Notes: a model not told the origin generated them from the letters alone. A stretch of DNA of 64,000 nucleotides from Aeromonas sp. RU39B (GCF_900156095.1 NZ_FTMJ01000008.1:62001-126000); one strand, 5' to 3'; positions 9,801-17,935 are shown, numbered from the stretch's first letter. Made by a program: numbers and translations.

Positions 9801-10568
9801 CGTTCGGTGATCCATCCCTTCGTGTTGCGCCGCCTCAAGCAGGAGGTGCTGGCCGAGTTGCCCGAGAAGACCGAGATCGTGCATCACATCAATCTCTCGC
9901 AGGCCGAGCGTGAGCTCTATGAAGCGACCCGCCGCGAGGTGGTGCAGCAAATTCAGAGCAGCGACGGTCGCACCCTGATGCACGTATTGAGCGGCCTGAC
10001 CCGCTTGCGTCGTCTCTGCTGCTCGCCGAGTCTGGTGCTGCCCGAGTGGCAGGAGTCGTGCAGTAAGCTCGACGAAGCCATGAGCCTGCTCGAAGAGGCG
10101 ATTGATGGCGGTCACCGGGTGCTGGTCTTTAGCCAGTTTGTTGACTTGCTGACCTTGCTGCGTGGGCGTTTGCAACAGCGTGGTTGGGATTATTGCTACC
10201 TCGATGGCGCCTGCTCAATGAAAGAGCGGCAGCAGGCGATTGCCCGCTTCCGCGAGCAAGCCGTGCCGCTGTTTCTCATCAGCCTCAAGGCGGGCGGTAC
10301 CGGTCTGAACCTGACCCAGGCCGACACTGTGTTGCACCTTGACCCTTGGTGGAACCCGGCGGTGGAAGATCAGGCCAGTGATCGTGCGCACCGTATGGGG
10401 CAGACTCAGCCGGTGACCGTGTATCGGTTGGTGTGCGAGCAGACGGTCGAAGAGAAAATTGTGGCGCTGCACAGTGAAAAACGCGCCTTGGCTGACAGCT
10501 TGCTCAGTGGGCAATCCGAAGCCGGACCGCTGGATCTGGAGAGCCTGCGCAATTTGCTGATGAGTTAA
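6891..10568 (+). CDS. SNF2-family DEAD/DEAH-type helicase
   Basis: A 1225-residue SWI2/SNF2 ATPase. The N-terminal ~750 residues are a long poorly characterised region typical of bacterial SNF2 proteins. The motor core then shows motif I ADDMGLGKT (about residue 801), motif II IDEAQ, motif III SGTPVENHLGELW, motif V GGTGLNLTQAD and motif VI DRAHRMGQ. Such proteins translocate on double-stranded DNA and remodel protein-DNA complexes; the substrate here is unknown. The start is GTG, with no stronger alternative visible. Motif II reads DEAQ instead of DEAH or DExH. It converges with tus, six bases apart, with no obvious terminator between them. Confidence 0.9.
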   Translation: MSRLSSLQYDILTTLLVRRPLSTTRLVGLFPGCADALAELVELELVRERGEGVWAIAAEGVLVLVLAIRAGRLSAPAWPESLDWLASLLSPVMAIPANLPHTLLELLEVPQAMQLLAGSSSDWQLLMIDYWSAMALLEGHAPEIDSALLDASASARLALWQSEAQWWLGNAPSLGHWDAFSRLWQPEQLSLEGVLTIGQSQPADVIFSTLVWLGIVQQHDPALAARERKNLLRSCRHQAALADALRQWDGERHSVGLFEMLQLPADEVFWGHLWIDLCALSRHGDSSAALQTLRRWSLDEWLDSAPRHRLMALCQDLLRLLVGRPVVHGPLAGLETWQDDEEPAKPAGWLNWLQGLGRSANAGKIKERLIWGLQADGPLLECRIQKLGVKGEWTAGRRIDVALVATQFPTLLDEQDWALLKQYGKESRDWSHAFWSQLAAHPRLFNHQGQRLQLALTQPLLYLGATGEIKLYPEVSDAARIVPLTSDLWQVVRLPETLAELLPPERHCEPAALPALAARLGEMADVHWCAELASLGGNARLAPWPGQPGVQLDWRKGELTLSFVTLGEGTPNLPLAHGDAVVRQDVRSADYWQRDLLAEREAWRDMCGRLGLDTLQLSWRLEEAPALEFLSQLPHWVALGIHIYWHEESQRLRSLDEATLSLRIEQRQEWFALEGSVALDEHQVLDLRLLLRQFRPGQKTVLLDEQTSVIISDKLSERLTLLGAMLDEEQRISRRLAYPLMRLLGAISTEGDDAWHHLEQEWQQKIECPAELMAGLRDYQRDGVNWMATLAQHGFGACLADDMGLGKTLQALTVLRLRASQGPALVVVPKSVLTNWQEEAQRFAPELEVVTLDQAYGCAQRIRDARAGQLVLINYGLLPSLSEALKTVTWTSLVIDEAQQIKNAGTQRAKILTQLDGQFRLALSGTPVENHLGELWSLFAFINPGMLGSQRDFKRRFGRASREPQHMAMLRSVIHPFVLRRLKQEVLAELPEKTEIVHHINLSQAERELYEATRREVVQQIQSSDGRTLMHVLSGLTRLRRLCCSPSLVLPEWQESCSKLDEAMSLLEEAIDGGHRVLVFSQFVDLLTLLRGRLQQRGWDYCYLDGACSMKERQQAIARFREQAVPLFLISLKAGGTGLNLTQADTVLHLDPWWNPAVEDQASDRAHRMGQTQPVTVYRLVCEQTVEEKIVALHSEKRALADSLLSGQSEAGPLDLESLRNLLMS

Positions 10569-10574
10569 GCGGCG

Positions 10575-11480
10575 TTACACGTCCCGCACAAAAATGTGCA
10601 TCCGCTCGATCAGCAGGCGATCACTGCCACGGCGATCGCTGCGGATCTGCCGCATCTTGGTTGGATAGTGTCCCAGCGCTTTGGCGCGCGGCACGCCGTC
10701 ACTACAGACGATCAGCGGCAGGCTCGCCTTGACCTGCTGTTTGTCGGGCAGGCGATCGCCCCAGCGCAAGTTGGCCATGGGATGGGTTTTAACGGCGCGC
10801 CGGATGCGAAGCTCAGTGTCTGGCCCGAGCCTGCGCACATCGATCATCTCTTGCTCCACTCTAGCCTGCCACTCCTCCCTGTGCATCAGTGCCGGAACAT
10901 ACCCCTTGCTGCGCTCTAGCATGGCCATGGCTTCTTCTTTGCTTATCTTGCGAATGGCCTGTTTGTCTGCCCAGGTAAAGCCGATAGCCAACAGCTCTCC
11001 GACATGCAGCGCCAGCTGACGATACACTTGCAGCGTGATGGTGCCGGGCAGGGCGTCGTGCACCAGATCAAATTTCTCATCGCGACCACCGGCTTGCTGC
11101 ACTTCCTGTTTGAACTGGATTTTGAGTTCGTTCACTCGACTTACCAGAGGGGCCAATCGGGTGTGGCTGGCGGCAGGAAAGTGTAACCAGCCGGGCAGGC
11201 GAAACGTGGCCTTGCTTGAACAACCTGGGCGCAAGGTGTATTCACTAAAAGCGGCAATGGCCGCCTCACGGGCCGCATCGCCTTCCAGCGTGGCGACGTT
11301 AATTCGCACGATGGGCTGTTCTTCACACCCTTCGGCCACGTCTGGCAAGGGGTGTACTCTGGCAAAGCGCAGCGGTTCGTTTTGCAGCGCGGATGCAAGC
11401 TCACGGTGGGCGACATCCAACTCATTCATGATGGCCCGAATTCTGGCGCGCGGCGTAAAGGTCAATTCAGGTTCGTTCAT
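10575..11480 (-). CDS. tus: Tus, DNA replication terminus site-binding protein
   Basis: Tus binds Ter sites as a monomer and stops replication forks arriving from one side. The 301-residue protein (E. coli Tus has 309) aligns along its length with E. coli Tus: RLPGWLHF, LVSRVNELKIQFKQ, FDLVHDALPGTITL, GFTWADKQAIRKI, REEWQ, and a C-terminal LLIERMHIFVRD. The residues that form the C6 lock in E. coli (F140 and H144) appear as F137 and H141 in FDLVH, and an Arg corresponding to R198 is present in RIRRAVK. It is therefore probably lock-competent. It ends next to the convergent SNF2 gene. A strong Ter-like site lies at 54015-54037. Confidence 0.9.
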   Translation of the reverse strand: MNEPELTFTPRARIRAIMNELDVAHRELASALQNEPLRFARVHPLPDVAEGCEEQPIVRINVATLEGDAAREAAIAAFSEYTLRPGCSSKATFRLPGWLHFPAASHTRLAPLVSRVNELKIQFKQEVQQAGGRDEKFDLVHDALPGTITLQVYRQLALHVGELLAIGFTWADKQAIRKISKEEAMAMLERSKGYVPALMHREEWQARVEQEMIDVRRLGPDTELRIRRAVKTHPMANLRWGDRLPDKQQVKASLPLIVCSDGVPRAKALGHYPTKMRQIRSDRRGSDRLLIERMHIFVRDV

Positions 11481-11810
11481 GCGCCCTCCAGGTTATTAAT
11501 GTGTTAAATGCATGTTTTAAGTGTAAATTTACGTCTGTGTAATCCATGAGTTCAGGGTCTTTCCCCATGGTATATTTGCATACAAGAGCATGCGGTTTGC
11601 ATAGTTAACCGTCATCAGCTCAGCATAAAATACCGTGCGATTCCATCTTCCACATGTTATTCATATTTATCCTTTAAATTCAAAGGATTAATATGTGAGG
11701 TCGGTCCACTTTGACCATTAGATTTACTAATGGATTGTATTAAAATTCGTCAATTGTGGCAGTTGATTGACTCTCCTACACTTTGCGCAAATCAACAGAG
11801 GAGAGACATC
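11481..11810. promoter_or_regulatory. Divergent tus / DUF1127 intergenic region with two inverted repeats
   Basis: These 330 AT-rich bases hold no gene I can support. Two perfect inverted repeats are visible: ATCCTTT-6-AAAGGAT at 11669-11688 and CCATTAG-5-CTAATGG at 11715-11733, both upstream of the DUF1127 gene and operator-like. At 11505-11527 there is a weak match to the E. coli Ter consensus (ATGTTTTAAG against ATGTTGTAAC) in the place where TerB regulates tus in E. coli. No confident -35/-10 pair could be assigned. Confidence 0.4.
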
Positions 11811-12020
11811 ATGGCTGACATCACCTACGTAGAAGCGCATCGCGAGCTTAAAGGCGAACAGTCCTTGGTGGCCCGTATCAAGTTCATGATGATGACTTGG
11901 ATTGAACGCAGTCGCAGTCGTCGTCAACTGGCTGAAATGCCTGAGTACCTGTTGCGTGACATCGGGCTGAACGAAGCGGATCGCTATCAGGAAACCAATA
12001 AACCGTTTTGGCGCGGTTGA
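11811..12020 (+). CDS. DUF1127 small basic protein
   Basis: A 69-residue basic protein with the DUF1127 signature near its C-terminus (RSRRQLAEMPEYLLRDIGL). Members are short Arg-rich proteins; some bind RNA or affect phosphate and carbon metabolism, but the role here is unknown. I chose the ATG at 11811 because AGAGGAGAG precedes it. An in-frame ATG 81 bases upstream would give a longer but unsupported N-terminus. Confidence 0.85.
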   Translation: MADITYVEAHRELKGEQSLVARIKFMMMTWIERSRSRRQLAEMPEYLLRDIGLNEADRYQETNKPFWRG

Positions 12021-12099
12021 TTGGCAGGGCACGGATGCCTGCTTACCTCCCGGCTTGGCGCCGGTAATGTATGGTTAATGTTTGTTTTTCTTGAATAAG

Positions 12100-12129
12100 T
12101 TGTGATGCCTCCGGCGCCGAACCTATAAT
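12100..12129 (+). promoter_or_regulatory. sigma70 promoter of astE
   Basis: TTGTGA and a perfect TATAAT are separated by 18 bases. The -10 ends 29 bases before the astE ATG. Confidence 0.5.
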
Positions 12130-12158
12130 CGGACTCACTGGTGTTGAGTGAGGTAGGC

Positions 12159-13169
12159 ATGATTCCCCATCACGATTTTCTGGCCCTGAGCCGAGCCCAT
12201 GAGTGGCAGCTTGAGCCCTTCTCCTTTTCCTTGCCTCACGGCGATCGCGTCGAGGTATGGGACACCGGCGTTCTGCTGATTGATCCTCTGCACGCAGGTC
12301 ATCGCGCCCAAATCATCTCTTGCGGTATTCACGGTAACGAAACGGCGCCTATCGAGCTTTGCAATCAACTGCTTGGTCGGTTGCTCGCTGGTGAGCTGCG
12401 CGCTTGCCACAAAACCCTCTTTATCTTTGGTAATCCTGCGGCCATGAACTTGGCCGTGCGTGAAGTCGAAGAGAACCTCAACCGTTTGTTCAGTGGCGCG
12501 CACAGTCGCGGCGCCGGGCACCATAACCGGGAGCGGCAACGGGCAGCGCGCCTTGAACAGTATGTAGAGCGCTTCTTTGCTGGCGAATCGCGCGAGCGCT
12601 GCCATTATGACCTGCATACCGCTATCCGTGATTCACGCTACGAGAAATTTGCAGTTTATCCATATCTTGGTGAAGCGCGTAGCTACAGCCAGGAGCAGGT
12701 CCGTTTTCTGGCCGCGTGCGGCGTGCGTACCTTCTTGCTCTCGGCCTCACCGACGACCACGTTCAGCTATTTCAGCTCGTCACGTTGCCAGGCGCACGGC
12801 TTTACCGTCGAGCTTGGTAAGGTGCGTCCATTTGGTGAAAACGACATGAGCCGTTTTGCCGATACCTACGCTGCACTCGAAGCACTGGTCACCGAAGATG
12901 CGTTACCGGCTGCGCCGTGGCAACGCGACGAGTACCGCTTCTTTGCCATAGCGCGGGTGCTAAACAAGCACAGTGACGCATTTCGTTTTCTGTTTGATGA
13001 CGATGTGGCCAACTTTACGGCTTTCTCCCGTGGCACTGTGCTGGCAGAGGATGGCGACCTGCGCTATCAGGTGGAAGCCGAGGCGGAGGCGGTCGTGTTC
13101 CCCAATGCCAAGGTGGCGATAGGGCAGCGAACAGTGCTGTTGGTGGTTCCCACCACCCTGTGGCAATGA
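12159..13169 (+). CDS. astE: Succinylglutamate desuccinylase AstE
   Basis: The last step of the arginine succinyltransferase pathway, hydrolysing N-succinylglutamate to succinate and glutamate. The 336-residue protein has the M14-like zinc site: His and Glu in CGIHGNETAPIEL, and a second His in CHYDLHTAIRDS. NPAAMNLAVRE and EENLNRLF are also typical. The ATG at 12159 has GAGGT just upstream; an earlier GTG (12141) is less likely. It stands alone here, without astCADB, so the rest of the pathway must lie elsewhere. Confidence 0.92.
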   Translation: MIPHHDFLALSRAHEWQLEPFSFSLPHGDRVEVWDTGVLLIDPLHAGHRAQIISCGIHGNETAPIELCNQLLGRLLAGELRACHKTLFIFGNPAAMNLAVREVEENLNRLFSGAHSRGAGHHNRERQRAARLEQYVERFFAGESRERCHYDLHTAIRDSRYEKFAVYPYLGEARSYSQEQVRFLAACGVRTFLLSASPTTTFSYFSSSRCQAHGFTVELGKVRPFGENDMSRFADTYAALEALVTEDALPAAPWQRDEYRFFAIARVLNKHSDAFRFLFDDDVANFTAFSRGTVLAEDGDLRYQVEAEAEAVVFPNAKVAIGQRTVLLVVPTTLWQ

Positions 13170-13242
13170 CCCGCAACGGGGGATTCGTTTCGACATTTTT
13201 TAGAAATGGTGTAAAGAGTGATCTGCGTCTATGAGAATTCGT

Positions 13243-13270
13243 TTGCTAATCAGACAACTCAACGTATAAT
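13243..13270 (+). promoter_or_regulatory. Promoter and long 5' leader of the cold-shock gene
   Basis: TTGCTA and TATAAT are spaced by 16 bases. Transcription from here would give a leader of about 130 bases before the cold-shock ATG at 13411. Long leaders of this kind act as cold-sensing mRNA switches in cspA-type genes; I could not read a clear cold box. Confidence 0.6.
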
Positions 13271-13410
13271 CATTCGAGCTAGAAAACGGCGTTATTTATG
13301 TCAATCAGTTTGATGTCTTGCATCTTCCCCTGTTGTTCATAAGTCACTCCCACTTTCAAGCTTTGTCCGCCGAAAGGCACGAGTAATTTTTGAATACAGG
13401 TTTATAAAAT

Positions 13411-13620
13411 ATGTCTAACGTAATCACCGGTACCGTCAAGTTCTTCAACGAAACCAAGGGCTTCGGCTTCATCCAGCAAGAAAACGGCCCGGATGTGTTC
13501 GTTCACTTCAGCGCCATCCAAGGTAACGGTTTCCGTACCCTGGCTGAAGGTCAGAAGGTACAATTCTCCGTGACCCAAGGCCAAAAGGGTCCGCAAGCTG
13601 AGAACGTAACTGCCCTGTAA
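13411..13620 (+). CDS. CspA-family cold-shock protein
   Basis: A 69-residue nucleic-acid chaperone with both RNA-binding motifs of the cold-shock domain: KGFGFI (RNP1) and VFVHF (RNP2), in the context [18 protein letters not shown]. The length equals that of E. coli CspA/CspE proteins. It is monocistronic, with its own promoter, long leader and strong terminator. Which Csp it corresponds to cannot be settled from sequence alone. Confidence 0.95.
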   Translation: MSNVITGTVKFFNETKGFGFIQQENGPDVFVHFSAIQGNGFRTLAEGQKVQFSVTQGQKGPQAENVTAL

Positions 13621-13636
13621 TAGGCAACCGATTCTG

Positions 13637-13670
13637 AAAAAGCCGCTGCACTGCAGCGGCTTTTTGTTTT
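13637..13670 (+). terminator. Terminator of the cold-shock gene
   Basis: A GC-rich hairpin (AAAAAGCCGCTGCA / TGCAGCGGCTTTTT) followed by TGTTTT, just after the cold-shock stop codon. The converging minus-strand gene at 13692 could use it as well. Confidence 0.9.
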
Positions 13671-13691
13671 TGGTGTTTGTGAAAAATGCGC

Positions 13692-13940
13692 TCACTCCAG
13701 TCTGAGCGCGGTCAGCAGATGTTGCAGATGTTCTACCTGGGTGCGGCCAAAGGCAGTCAGATAGCCGCCATCCTGCTCTTCGATCAGACCTCGTTGATGC
13801 AGACGCAGTGCGGCTGCATGCAAACCGGCGGGACTCTCCTTATGAAGCTTGATCCCCTGATGCAGATTGGCGCTATCAAAGCAGGCCAGCACCTTGAGTT
13901 CGTCGATAAAATCCTGGGTGATGGGAGTGGTTCCCGGCAT
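13692..13940 (-). CDS. TIGR02647-like small conserved protein
   Basis: An 82-residue protein with a winged-helix-like pattern: FIDELKVLACFDSANLHQGI, then HAAALRLHQRGLI and GYLTAFGRTQVEHL. It resembles the gammaproteobacterial family TIGR02647, whose function is unknown and which may bind DNA. The start at 13940 is supported by GGAG six bases upstream; the longer open frame upstream has no ribosome binding site. Confidence 0.6.
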   Translation of the reverse strand: MPGTTPITQDFIDELKVLACFDSANLHQGIKLHKESPAGLHAAALRLHQRGLIEEQDGGYLTAFGRTQVEHLQHLLTALRLE

Positions 13941-14099
13941 GTTGCTACTCCTTGGGTCGGGGAAATGGTGACACCTTACCACTCCTGAAAGGCCATGAAT
14001 GGGGCCTGCCTCAAACTCTGAGCGCCTGGCGCCACGGCTTTCGTTCATCAATGCGGCTTCGTGCTAAGATGGCAACCTCTTCGTCCCCTGGAGTCTTTC

Positions 14100-14648
14100 A
14101 TGCCTCGTATTGTGCTGGTTTCCCTGCTGCATCGTCATGCTGCGCGCTTTCCTGTCTATCCGGTCGCTCAGTTATGCTCCTTGCTAAGCGCTCATCCCGG
14201 CAAGGTGTGGCTACCACCGTGCGAGGGGGAAGAGATCGCTGCGCTGACCCGCGCTGCAGCAGATCGCCCGCTTGGCCAGTTGGCCTCACTGGCGCAAGGG
14301 TGGTGTGAGCTTGGGATCCAACCCCGCGACGGTGACAAGGCTGGATTGGCGCTGGCTCAATACGATGAAGAGCTGCTGGATAACCTGGCCCACTACTGGA
14401 GTTCGGCCGAGCGGATTAACCGCCCGATCACCGATAACCTGTTTGAGCTGCGTCGGGAGGTGGTGGACGAGGCGCTCGGTAGTTCCCTGAGGCAAGGCTG
14501 GCTCAAGGGGCAGCAGGCCCGCTTGAAACAGCTGCTTACCAATGGTGAGGAGCCGCAGATTGCCTTTGTTGAGGTGGAAGCCTGCTACTGGTTACGTGCG
14601 CAGCTTGCCGAACAGCGCGGTGTCGAACTGATCTGGCCCGAGCTATGA
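14100..14648 (+). CDS. Conserved hypothetical protein
   Basis: A 182-residue soluble protein that I do not recognise. It starts MPRIVLVSLL and is rich in Ala, Leu and charged residues, with no signal peptide, membrane segment or catalytic motif visible. I chose the ATG at 14100 because CTGGAG lies just upstream and the in-frame start at 14061 lacks one. The next gene (DUF2750) follows after 88 bases in the same direction and could be cotranscribed. Confidence 0.65.
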   Translation: MPRIVLVSLLHRHAARFPVYPVAQLCSLLSAHPGKVWLPPCEGEEIAALTRAAADRPLGQLASLAQGWCELGIQPRDGDKAGLALAQYDEELLDNLAHYWSSAERINRPITDNLFELRREVVDEALGSSLRQGWLKGQQARLKQLLTNGEEPQIAFVEVEACYWLRAQLAEQRGVELIWPEL

Positions 14649-14736
14649 GCCGTGCTTGTCGGCACTGGACAAGGTGGCGGCAAGATGTGACCATAGCGCC
14701 CCAATTTATGCCCCTTTACCCCAAGGAATGCCCATC

Positions 14737-15132
14737 ATGAGCTACACCCTGACCGATACCGAGCGCAACGCCGCCCTGCAACTCAATGCCGATTATCGCT
14801 ACGAACATTTCGTCAGCAAGCTGGTCGAGCACGGTGAGCTCTATGTGCTGACCGACGAGCACGGCGTCATGATGCTGACCACCGATGATGAAGATTGCAT
14901 CCCGGTATGGCCGCATCCGGAATATGCCCAAGCTTGGGCGCACGGTGATTGGGAAGCTTGCCAGCCGCAGGCTGTGACGCTCAAGGTGTGGCTGGAGCGC
15001 TGGATTGATGGCATGGAAGAAGACGAGCTGTGCGTTGCCGTCTTCCCGACGCCGGATCAAGAAGGCATTGTGGTCGAGCCGCGTGAGCTGGCCGATGCCA
15101 TCGCCAAGAAGCAGGCCAAACGTCAGGGCTGA
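14737..15132 (+). CDS. DUF2750 family protein
   Basis: A 131-residue protein matching the DUF2750 pattern: N-terminal RYEHFVSKLVEHGELYVLTDEHG, then IPVWPHPEYAQAWAHGDWE and a C-terminal DELCVAVFPTPDQEGIVVEP. The function of the family is unknown; it is cytoplasmic and widespread in gammaproteobacteria. The ATG at 14737 has AAGGA at a suitable distance, while the ATG at 14728 is too close to it. Confidence 0.75.
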   Translation: MSYTLTDTERNAALQLNADYRYEHFVSKLVEHGELYVLTDEHGVMMLTTDDEDCIPVWPHPEYAQAWAHGDWEACQPQAVTLKVWLERWIDGMEEDELCVAVFPTPDQEGIVVEPRELADAIAKKQAKRQG

Positions 15133-15155
15133 TCTGCGCCCTGAGTTAGCCTCAA

Positions 15156-15184
15156 AAAAATCCCGCCGTCATGGCGGGATTTTT
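15156..15184. terminator. Bidirectional terminator
   Basis: A hairpin AAAAATCCCGCC / GGCGGGATTTTT with a five-base loop between two converging genes (DUF2750 on the plus strand, a binding protein on the minus strand). A and T runs on both sides let it work in either direction. Confidence 0.88.
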
Positions 15185-15202
15185 GTTTCAGCGTGGGTCA
15201 CA

Positions 15203-17014
15203 TCAGTGCGGCTTATAGGTCTCATCAACCCGAGTGATCACCTCAAAACGGGCGCCGGATTTTAACGCCGCCCGGGTTTCGCGCTTTCTGGCCTCGTCAA
15301 TCCAGAACAAGCCGCCATAACTGAAGCCTGAGTTAAAGCCATCAAGCGGCCAGTAGAGGGTGTCACTCTGTGGCGTACCCGGTACTGAGGGTAGGCGTAT
15401 CCAGCGCCACGCGCCTTCACGGGTGTAGGGCACCTGATAGGCAGGTACAAAGCTTGCCAATTCGAATAGCCGCGCCTGGATCTGGCGTGACAGCTCGGCC
15501 TTTTTGGCAAAGTCGAACTCCTTGTCAAACTGCTCAACTAATCCGGTCATGGCATCATCATCGATGTTCATGATGTTGTTGGTTTGCGGCTTGTTGGCAT
15601 TGGCCTTGTGGAAGAATTCCCAGTAGGCAGGGTAACGGCCGCCCGCCCACGCCATCCAGGCGCTTTGGTGTTTTTTCTCCAGCATGGCTTTAAAGCCGGC
15701 CGAGGCATCCATCAGGTTGAGCTGCAGATCCAGCCCGGCTTTTTTCGCCTCTTCCCGCAGTAGCGACAGGCGCTGGGTATGCTCGGCTGTGGTGTAGGTG
15801 ACCGTCAGTTGCAACGGTTGATTGGCACTGTTGCGTAATATCCCGTCCGCGCCCTGAGTGGTAAACCCGGCTTTGGCAAATTCGGCACGGGCCTGTGTGG
15901 GGTCAAACGGGCGGGCTTTGATATCGCTGTTGGTAAACTCCCCCTGACCACTGCCAAACGTATTCAGGCGCTGATAGTCACCGCGCAGCAATTTGCTGAG
16001 CATCAGATCAACGTTCAGGGAATACTGGATCCCCAACCGTACATGCAGATCCTTGAGCAGCGGATCTGCATTATTGAGATAGAGCCCCATGGGCGGCTGC
16101 GGGGTCTGATTGTAAAACCAGGTGCGCTCAATCAGTCCCCGTTCAAATTCCGGGGTTTTGGTCTTGTCATGCCACCAGTTGGGCATCACCAGCGGGAAAG
16201 TGTCGAGATCGCCTTTGAGGAAATGTTGCCAGGCGATGTTGAGATCGCGCAGCACCAGAATGCGGATGCGATCCACATTAAAGCGGTGCTGGAAGTAGCG
16301 CTCATCCTGTCCCCACCAGTTTTTTACCTTGGTCAACGTCACCGATTTGCCCATTTTGATATCAGTCACTTGATAAGGACCGGTGACCGGCAAAATGGTC
16401 CAATTTTCCCGTTTTACCCAATCTGGCCCCAGCGTGATCGCATGGCTGGGCTCGGGGGCAAAGGGCAGTGTATCGAGCAGGTCTTGCCGGCTTTTGGGAT
16501 AACCACTGGTCACAGACAAGGTGCGATCATCGTACTTGGTCACATCGACAATCTGGGTGGTGTAGAAGTTGTTATACCAGGGCGCGTTGATCTCTTTGCT
16601 ACGCATCATCTTGAGCGTAAACAGAAAATCATCGGCTGTGACCGGCACACCATCAGACCAGGTTGCGTTGGGATTAAGGCGAAAATAGAGGGTTTTGTGA
16701 TCCTGACCAAAGGCCCACTGGTTGGCCAGCATTGGCATGGGTTTTCCGGTCAACGGATGCGTAGCCAGCAGCGGCAACCGGTTTTCCCGCATATAGGCGG
16801 CAAAGCCACCATTGGAATCGGGCCCATAGGTGCGCAGTGTCAGTGGAAAACTGGTCATAAAGGTCGTGAAGATGCCGCCCGGTTGTGCTGCCGGATCAGC
16901 AAAAACCGGATCGTCGTTGTTGCTCTCCCACACCAGATCGGAGGGGAGGGTGGCGCTCAGCGCCACGGCGCTCCAACAGAAAAATAGAGCAGTCAAAAAA
17001 CGCGGGATGGGCAT
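15203..17014 (-). CDS. YejA-like extracytoplasmic peptide-binding protein
   Basis: A 603-residue periplasmic solute-binding protein of the SBP_bac_5 (OppA/YejA) family. An N-terminal signal peptide (about residues 1-21, RFLTALFFCWSAVALSA) is followed by family motifs: LYFRLNPNATWSDGVPVTADDFLFTL, TGPYQVTD, NVDLMLSKLLRGDY and a C-terminal SFVPAYQVPYTR. Members deliver peptides or similar solutes to ABC permeases. No permease or ATPase genes are nearby, so it may feed a transporter encoded elsewhere. It lies 18 bases after an EamA exporter gene on the same strand. AAGGAGG precedes the ATG. Confidence 0.85.
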   Translation of the reverse strand: MPIPRFLTALFFCWSAVALSATLPSDLVWESNNDDPVFADPAAQPGGIFTTFMTSFPLTLRTYGPDSNGGFAAYMRENRLPLLATHPLTGKPMPMLANQWAFGQDHKTLYFRLNPNATWSDGVPVTADDFLFTLKMMRSKEINAPWYNNFYTTQIVDVTKYDDRTLSVTSGYPKSRQDLLDTLPFAPEPSHAITLGPDWVKRENWTILPVTGPYQVTDIKMGKSVTLTKVKNWWGQDERYFQHRFNVDRIRILVLRDLNIAWQHFLKGDLDTFPLVMPNWWHDKTKTPEFERGLIERTWFYNQTPQPPMGLYLNNADPLLKDLHVRLGIQYSLNVDLMLSKLLRGDYQRLNTFGSGQGEFTNSDIKARPFDPTQARAEFAKAGFTTQGADGILRNSANQPLQLTVTYTTAEHTQRLSLLREEAKKAGLDLQLNLMDASAGFKAMLEKKHQSAWMAWAGGRYPAYWEFFHKANANKPQTNNIMNIDDDAMTGLVEQFDKEFDFAKKAELSRQIQARLFELASFVPAYQVPYTREGAWRWIRLPSVPGTPQSDTLYWPLDGFNSGFSYGGLFWIDEARKRETRAALKSGARFEVITRVDETYKPH

Positions 17015-17032
17015 GGGAATGCCTCCTTGCTA

Positions 17033-17935
17033 TCAATCGGCAGATGCTTGGGAAACACGGCGCTGTGGCAGTAGCCGAGGACCTAGCAGATGGATCACAA
17101 AACCGGTGAGCACCAGTGCAGAGCCCAGCCACTGCCACGGGCCAGGGTATTCACCTAACAGTAAGCTGGCCGCCACCATACCAACGCACGGTACTAATAG
17201 GGTCAGTGGCGCCACCTGTGCCACCGGATAGCGGCCGAGAAGTCTTGCCCAGATACCGTAGCCAAACCAGGTCGCCACATAGGCGAGGTAAGCCACGCAC
17301 AGCAGGGTATTGATAGTCATGCTGGCCAGCCCTTCACTGATACGGGTCGGCCCTTCAAACAACCAAGAGAGTGCCAGAAATGGCAGGATGGGAATGAGCG
17401 CGCTCCAGGCGACCAGACTCGGCAGGGCGACACGAAACGCCATGCCAATGCGCCGGTTGACTACATTACCAAGGCCCCAGCTAGCGGCCGCGCAGAGAGT
17501 GAGTACAAACCCCAACAGGGTCATGTTCCCTTGCGCATGAGCGGCGATGAGATAGAGCCCTAATGCCGCAATGGGCAGTGCGATGGCCTGATGCAGGCGC
17601 CAGCGCTCACCAAGCCAGAACATGGCAAACAGCAAGGTAAACAGCACCTGGGATTGCAGCACCAAAGATGCGATACCGGCCGGCATCCCCAAATACATGG
17701 CGCAAAACAGGAAGGCAAACTGCCCGAGGCTGATAGTGCCGCCATAGGCGAGCAGCCAGCGCAGCGGCAGCGCAGGTCTTGGAATAAAGAACACGGCGGG
17801 AAAAGCGACCGCCAGAAAACGCAGGGCGCCCAGCAGCAGCGGTGGCACCTTGTCGAGCCCCCAGCGGATGACGACGAAGTTGAGACCCCAACAGACAACG
17901 ACCAGCGCTGCCAACAACTTGTCCTGATTTTTCAT
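17033..17935 (-). CDS. eamA: EamA-family exporter, close to E. coli EamA
   Basis: A 300-residue inner-membrane protein with about ten hydrophobic segments and two EamA repeats. It aligns closely with E. coli EamA (YdeD), which exports O-acetylserine and cysteine: VVVCWGLNFVVIRWGL, RFLAVAFPAVFF, GQFAFLFCAMYLGMPAG, SLVLQSQVLFTL and YGIWARLLGRYPVAQVAPL. The ATG at 17935 gives the N-terminus expected for the family; the frame is open for 60 more bases upstream. The binding-protein gene follows after 18 bases on the same strand. Confidence 0.85.
   Translation of the reverse strand: MKNQDKLLAALVVVCWGLNFVVIRWGLDKVPPLLLGALRFLAVAFPAVFFIPRPALPLRWLLAYGGTISLGQFAFLFCAMYLGMPAGIASLVLQSQVLFTLLFAMFWLGERWRLHQAIALPIAALGLYLIAAHAQGNMTLLGFVLTLCAAASWGLGNVVNRRIGMAFRVALPSLVAWSALIPILPFLALSWLFEGPTRISEGLASMTINTLLCVAYLAYVATWFGYGIWARLLGRYPVAQVAPLTLLVPCVGMVAASLLLGEYPGPWQWLGSALVLTGFVIHLLGPRLLPQRRVSQASAD

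Noticed and set aside
16043-16987. Long plus-strand open frame of 314 codons
   Set aside because: It lies wholly inside the YejA-like gene on the other strand, shows no recognisable domain and has no ribosome binding site. It is a shadow of high-GC coding DNA.
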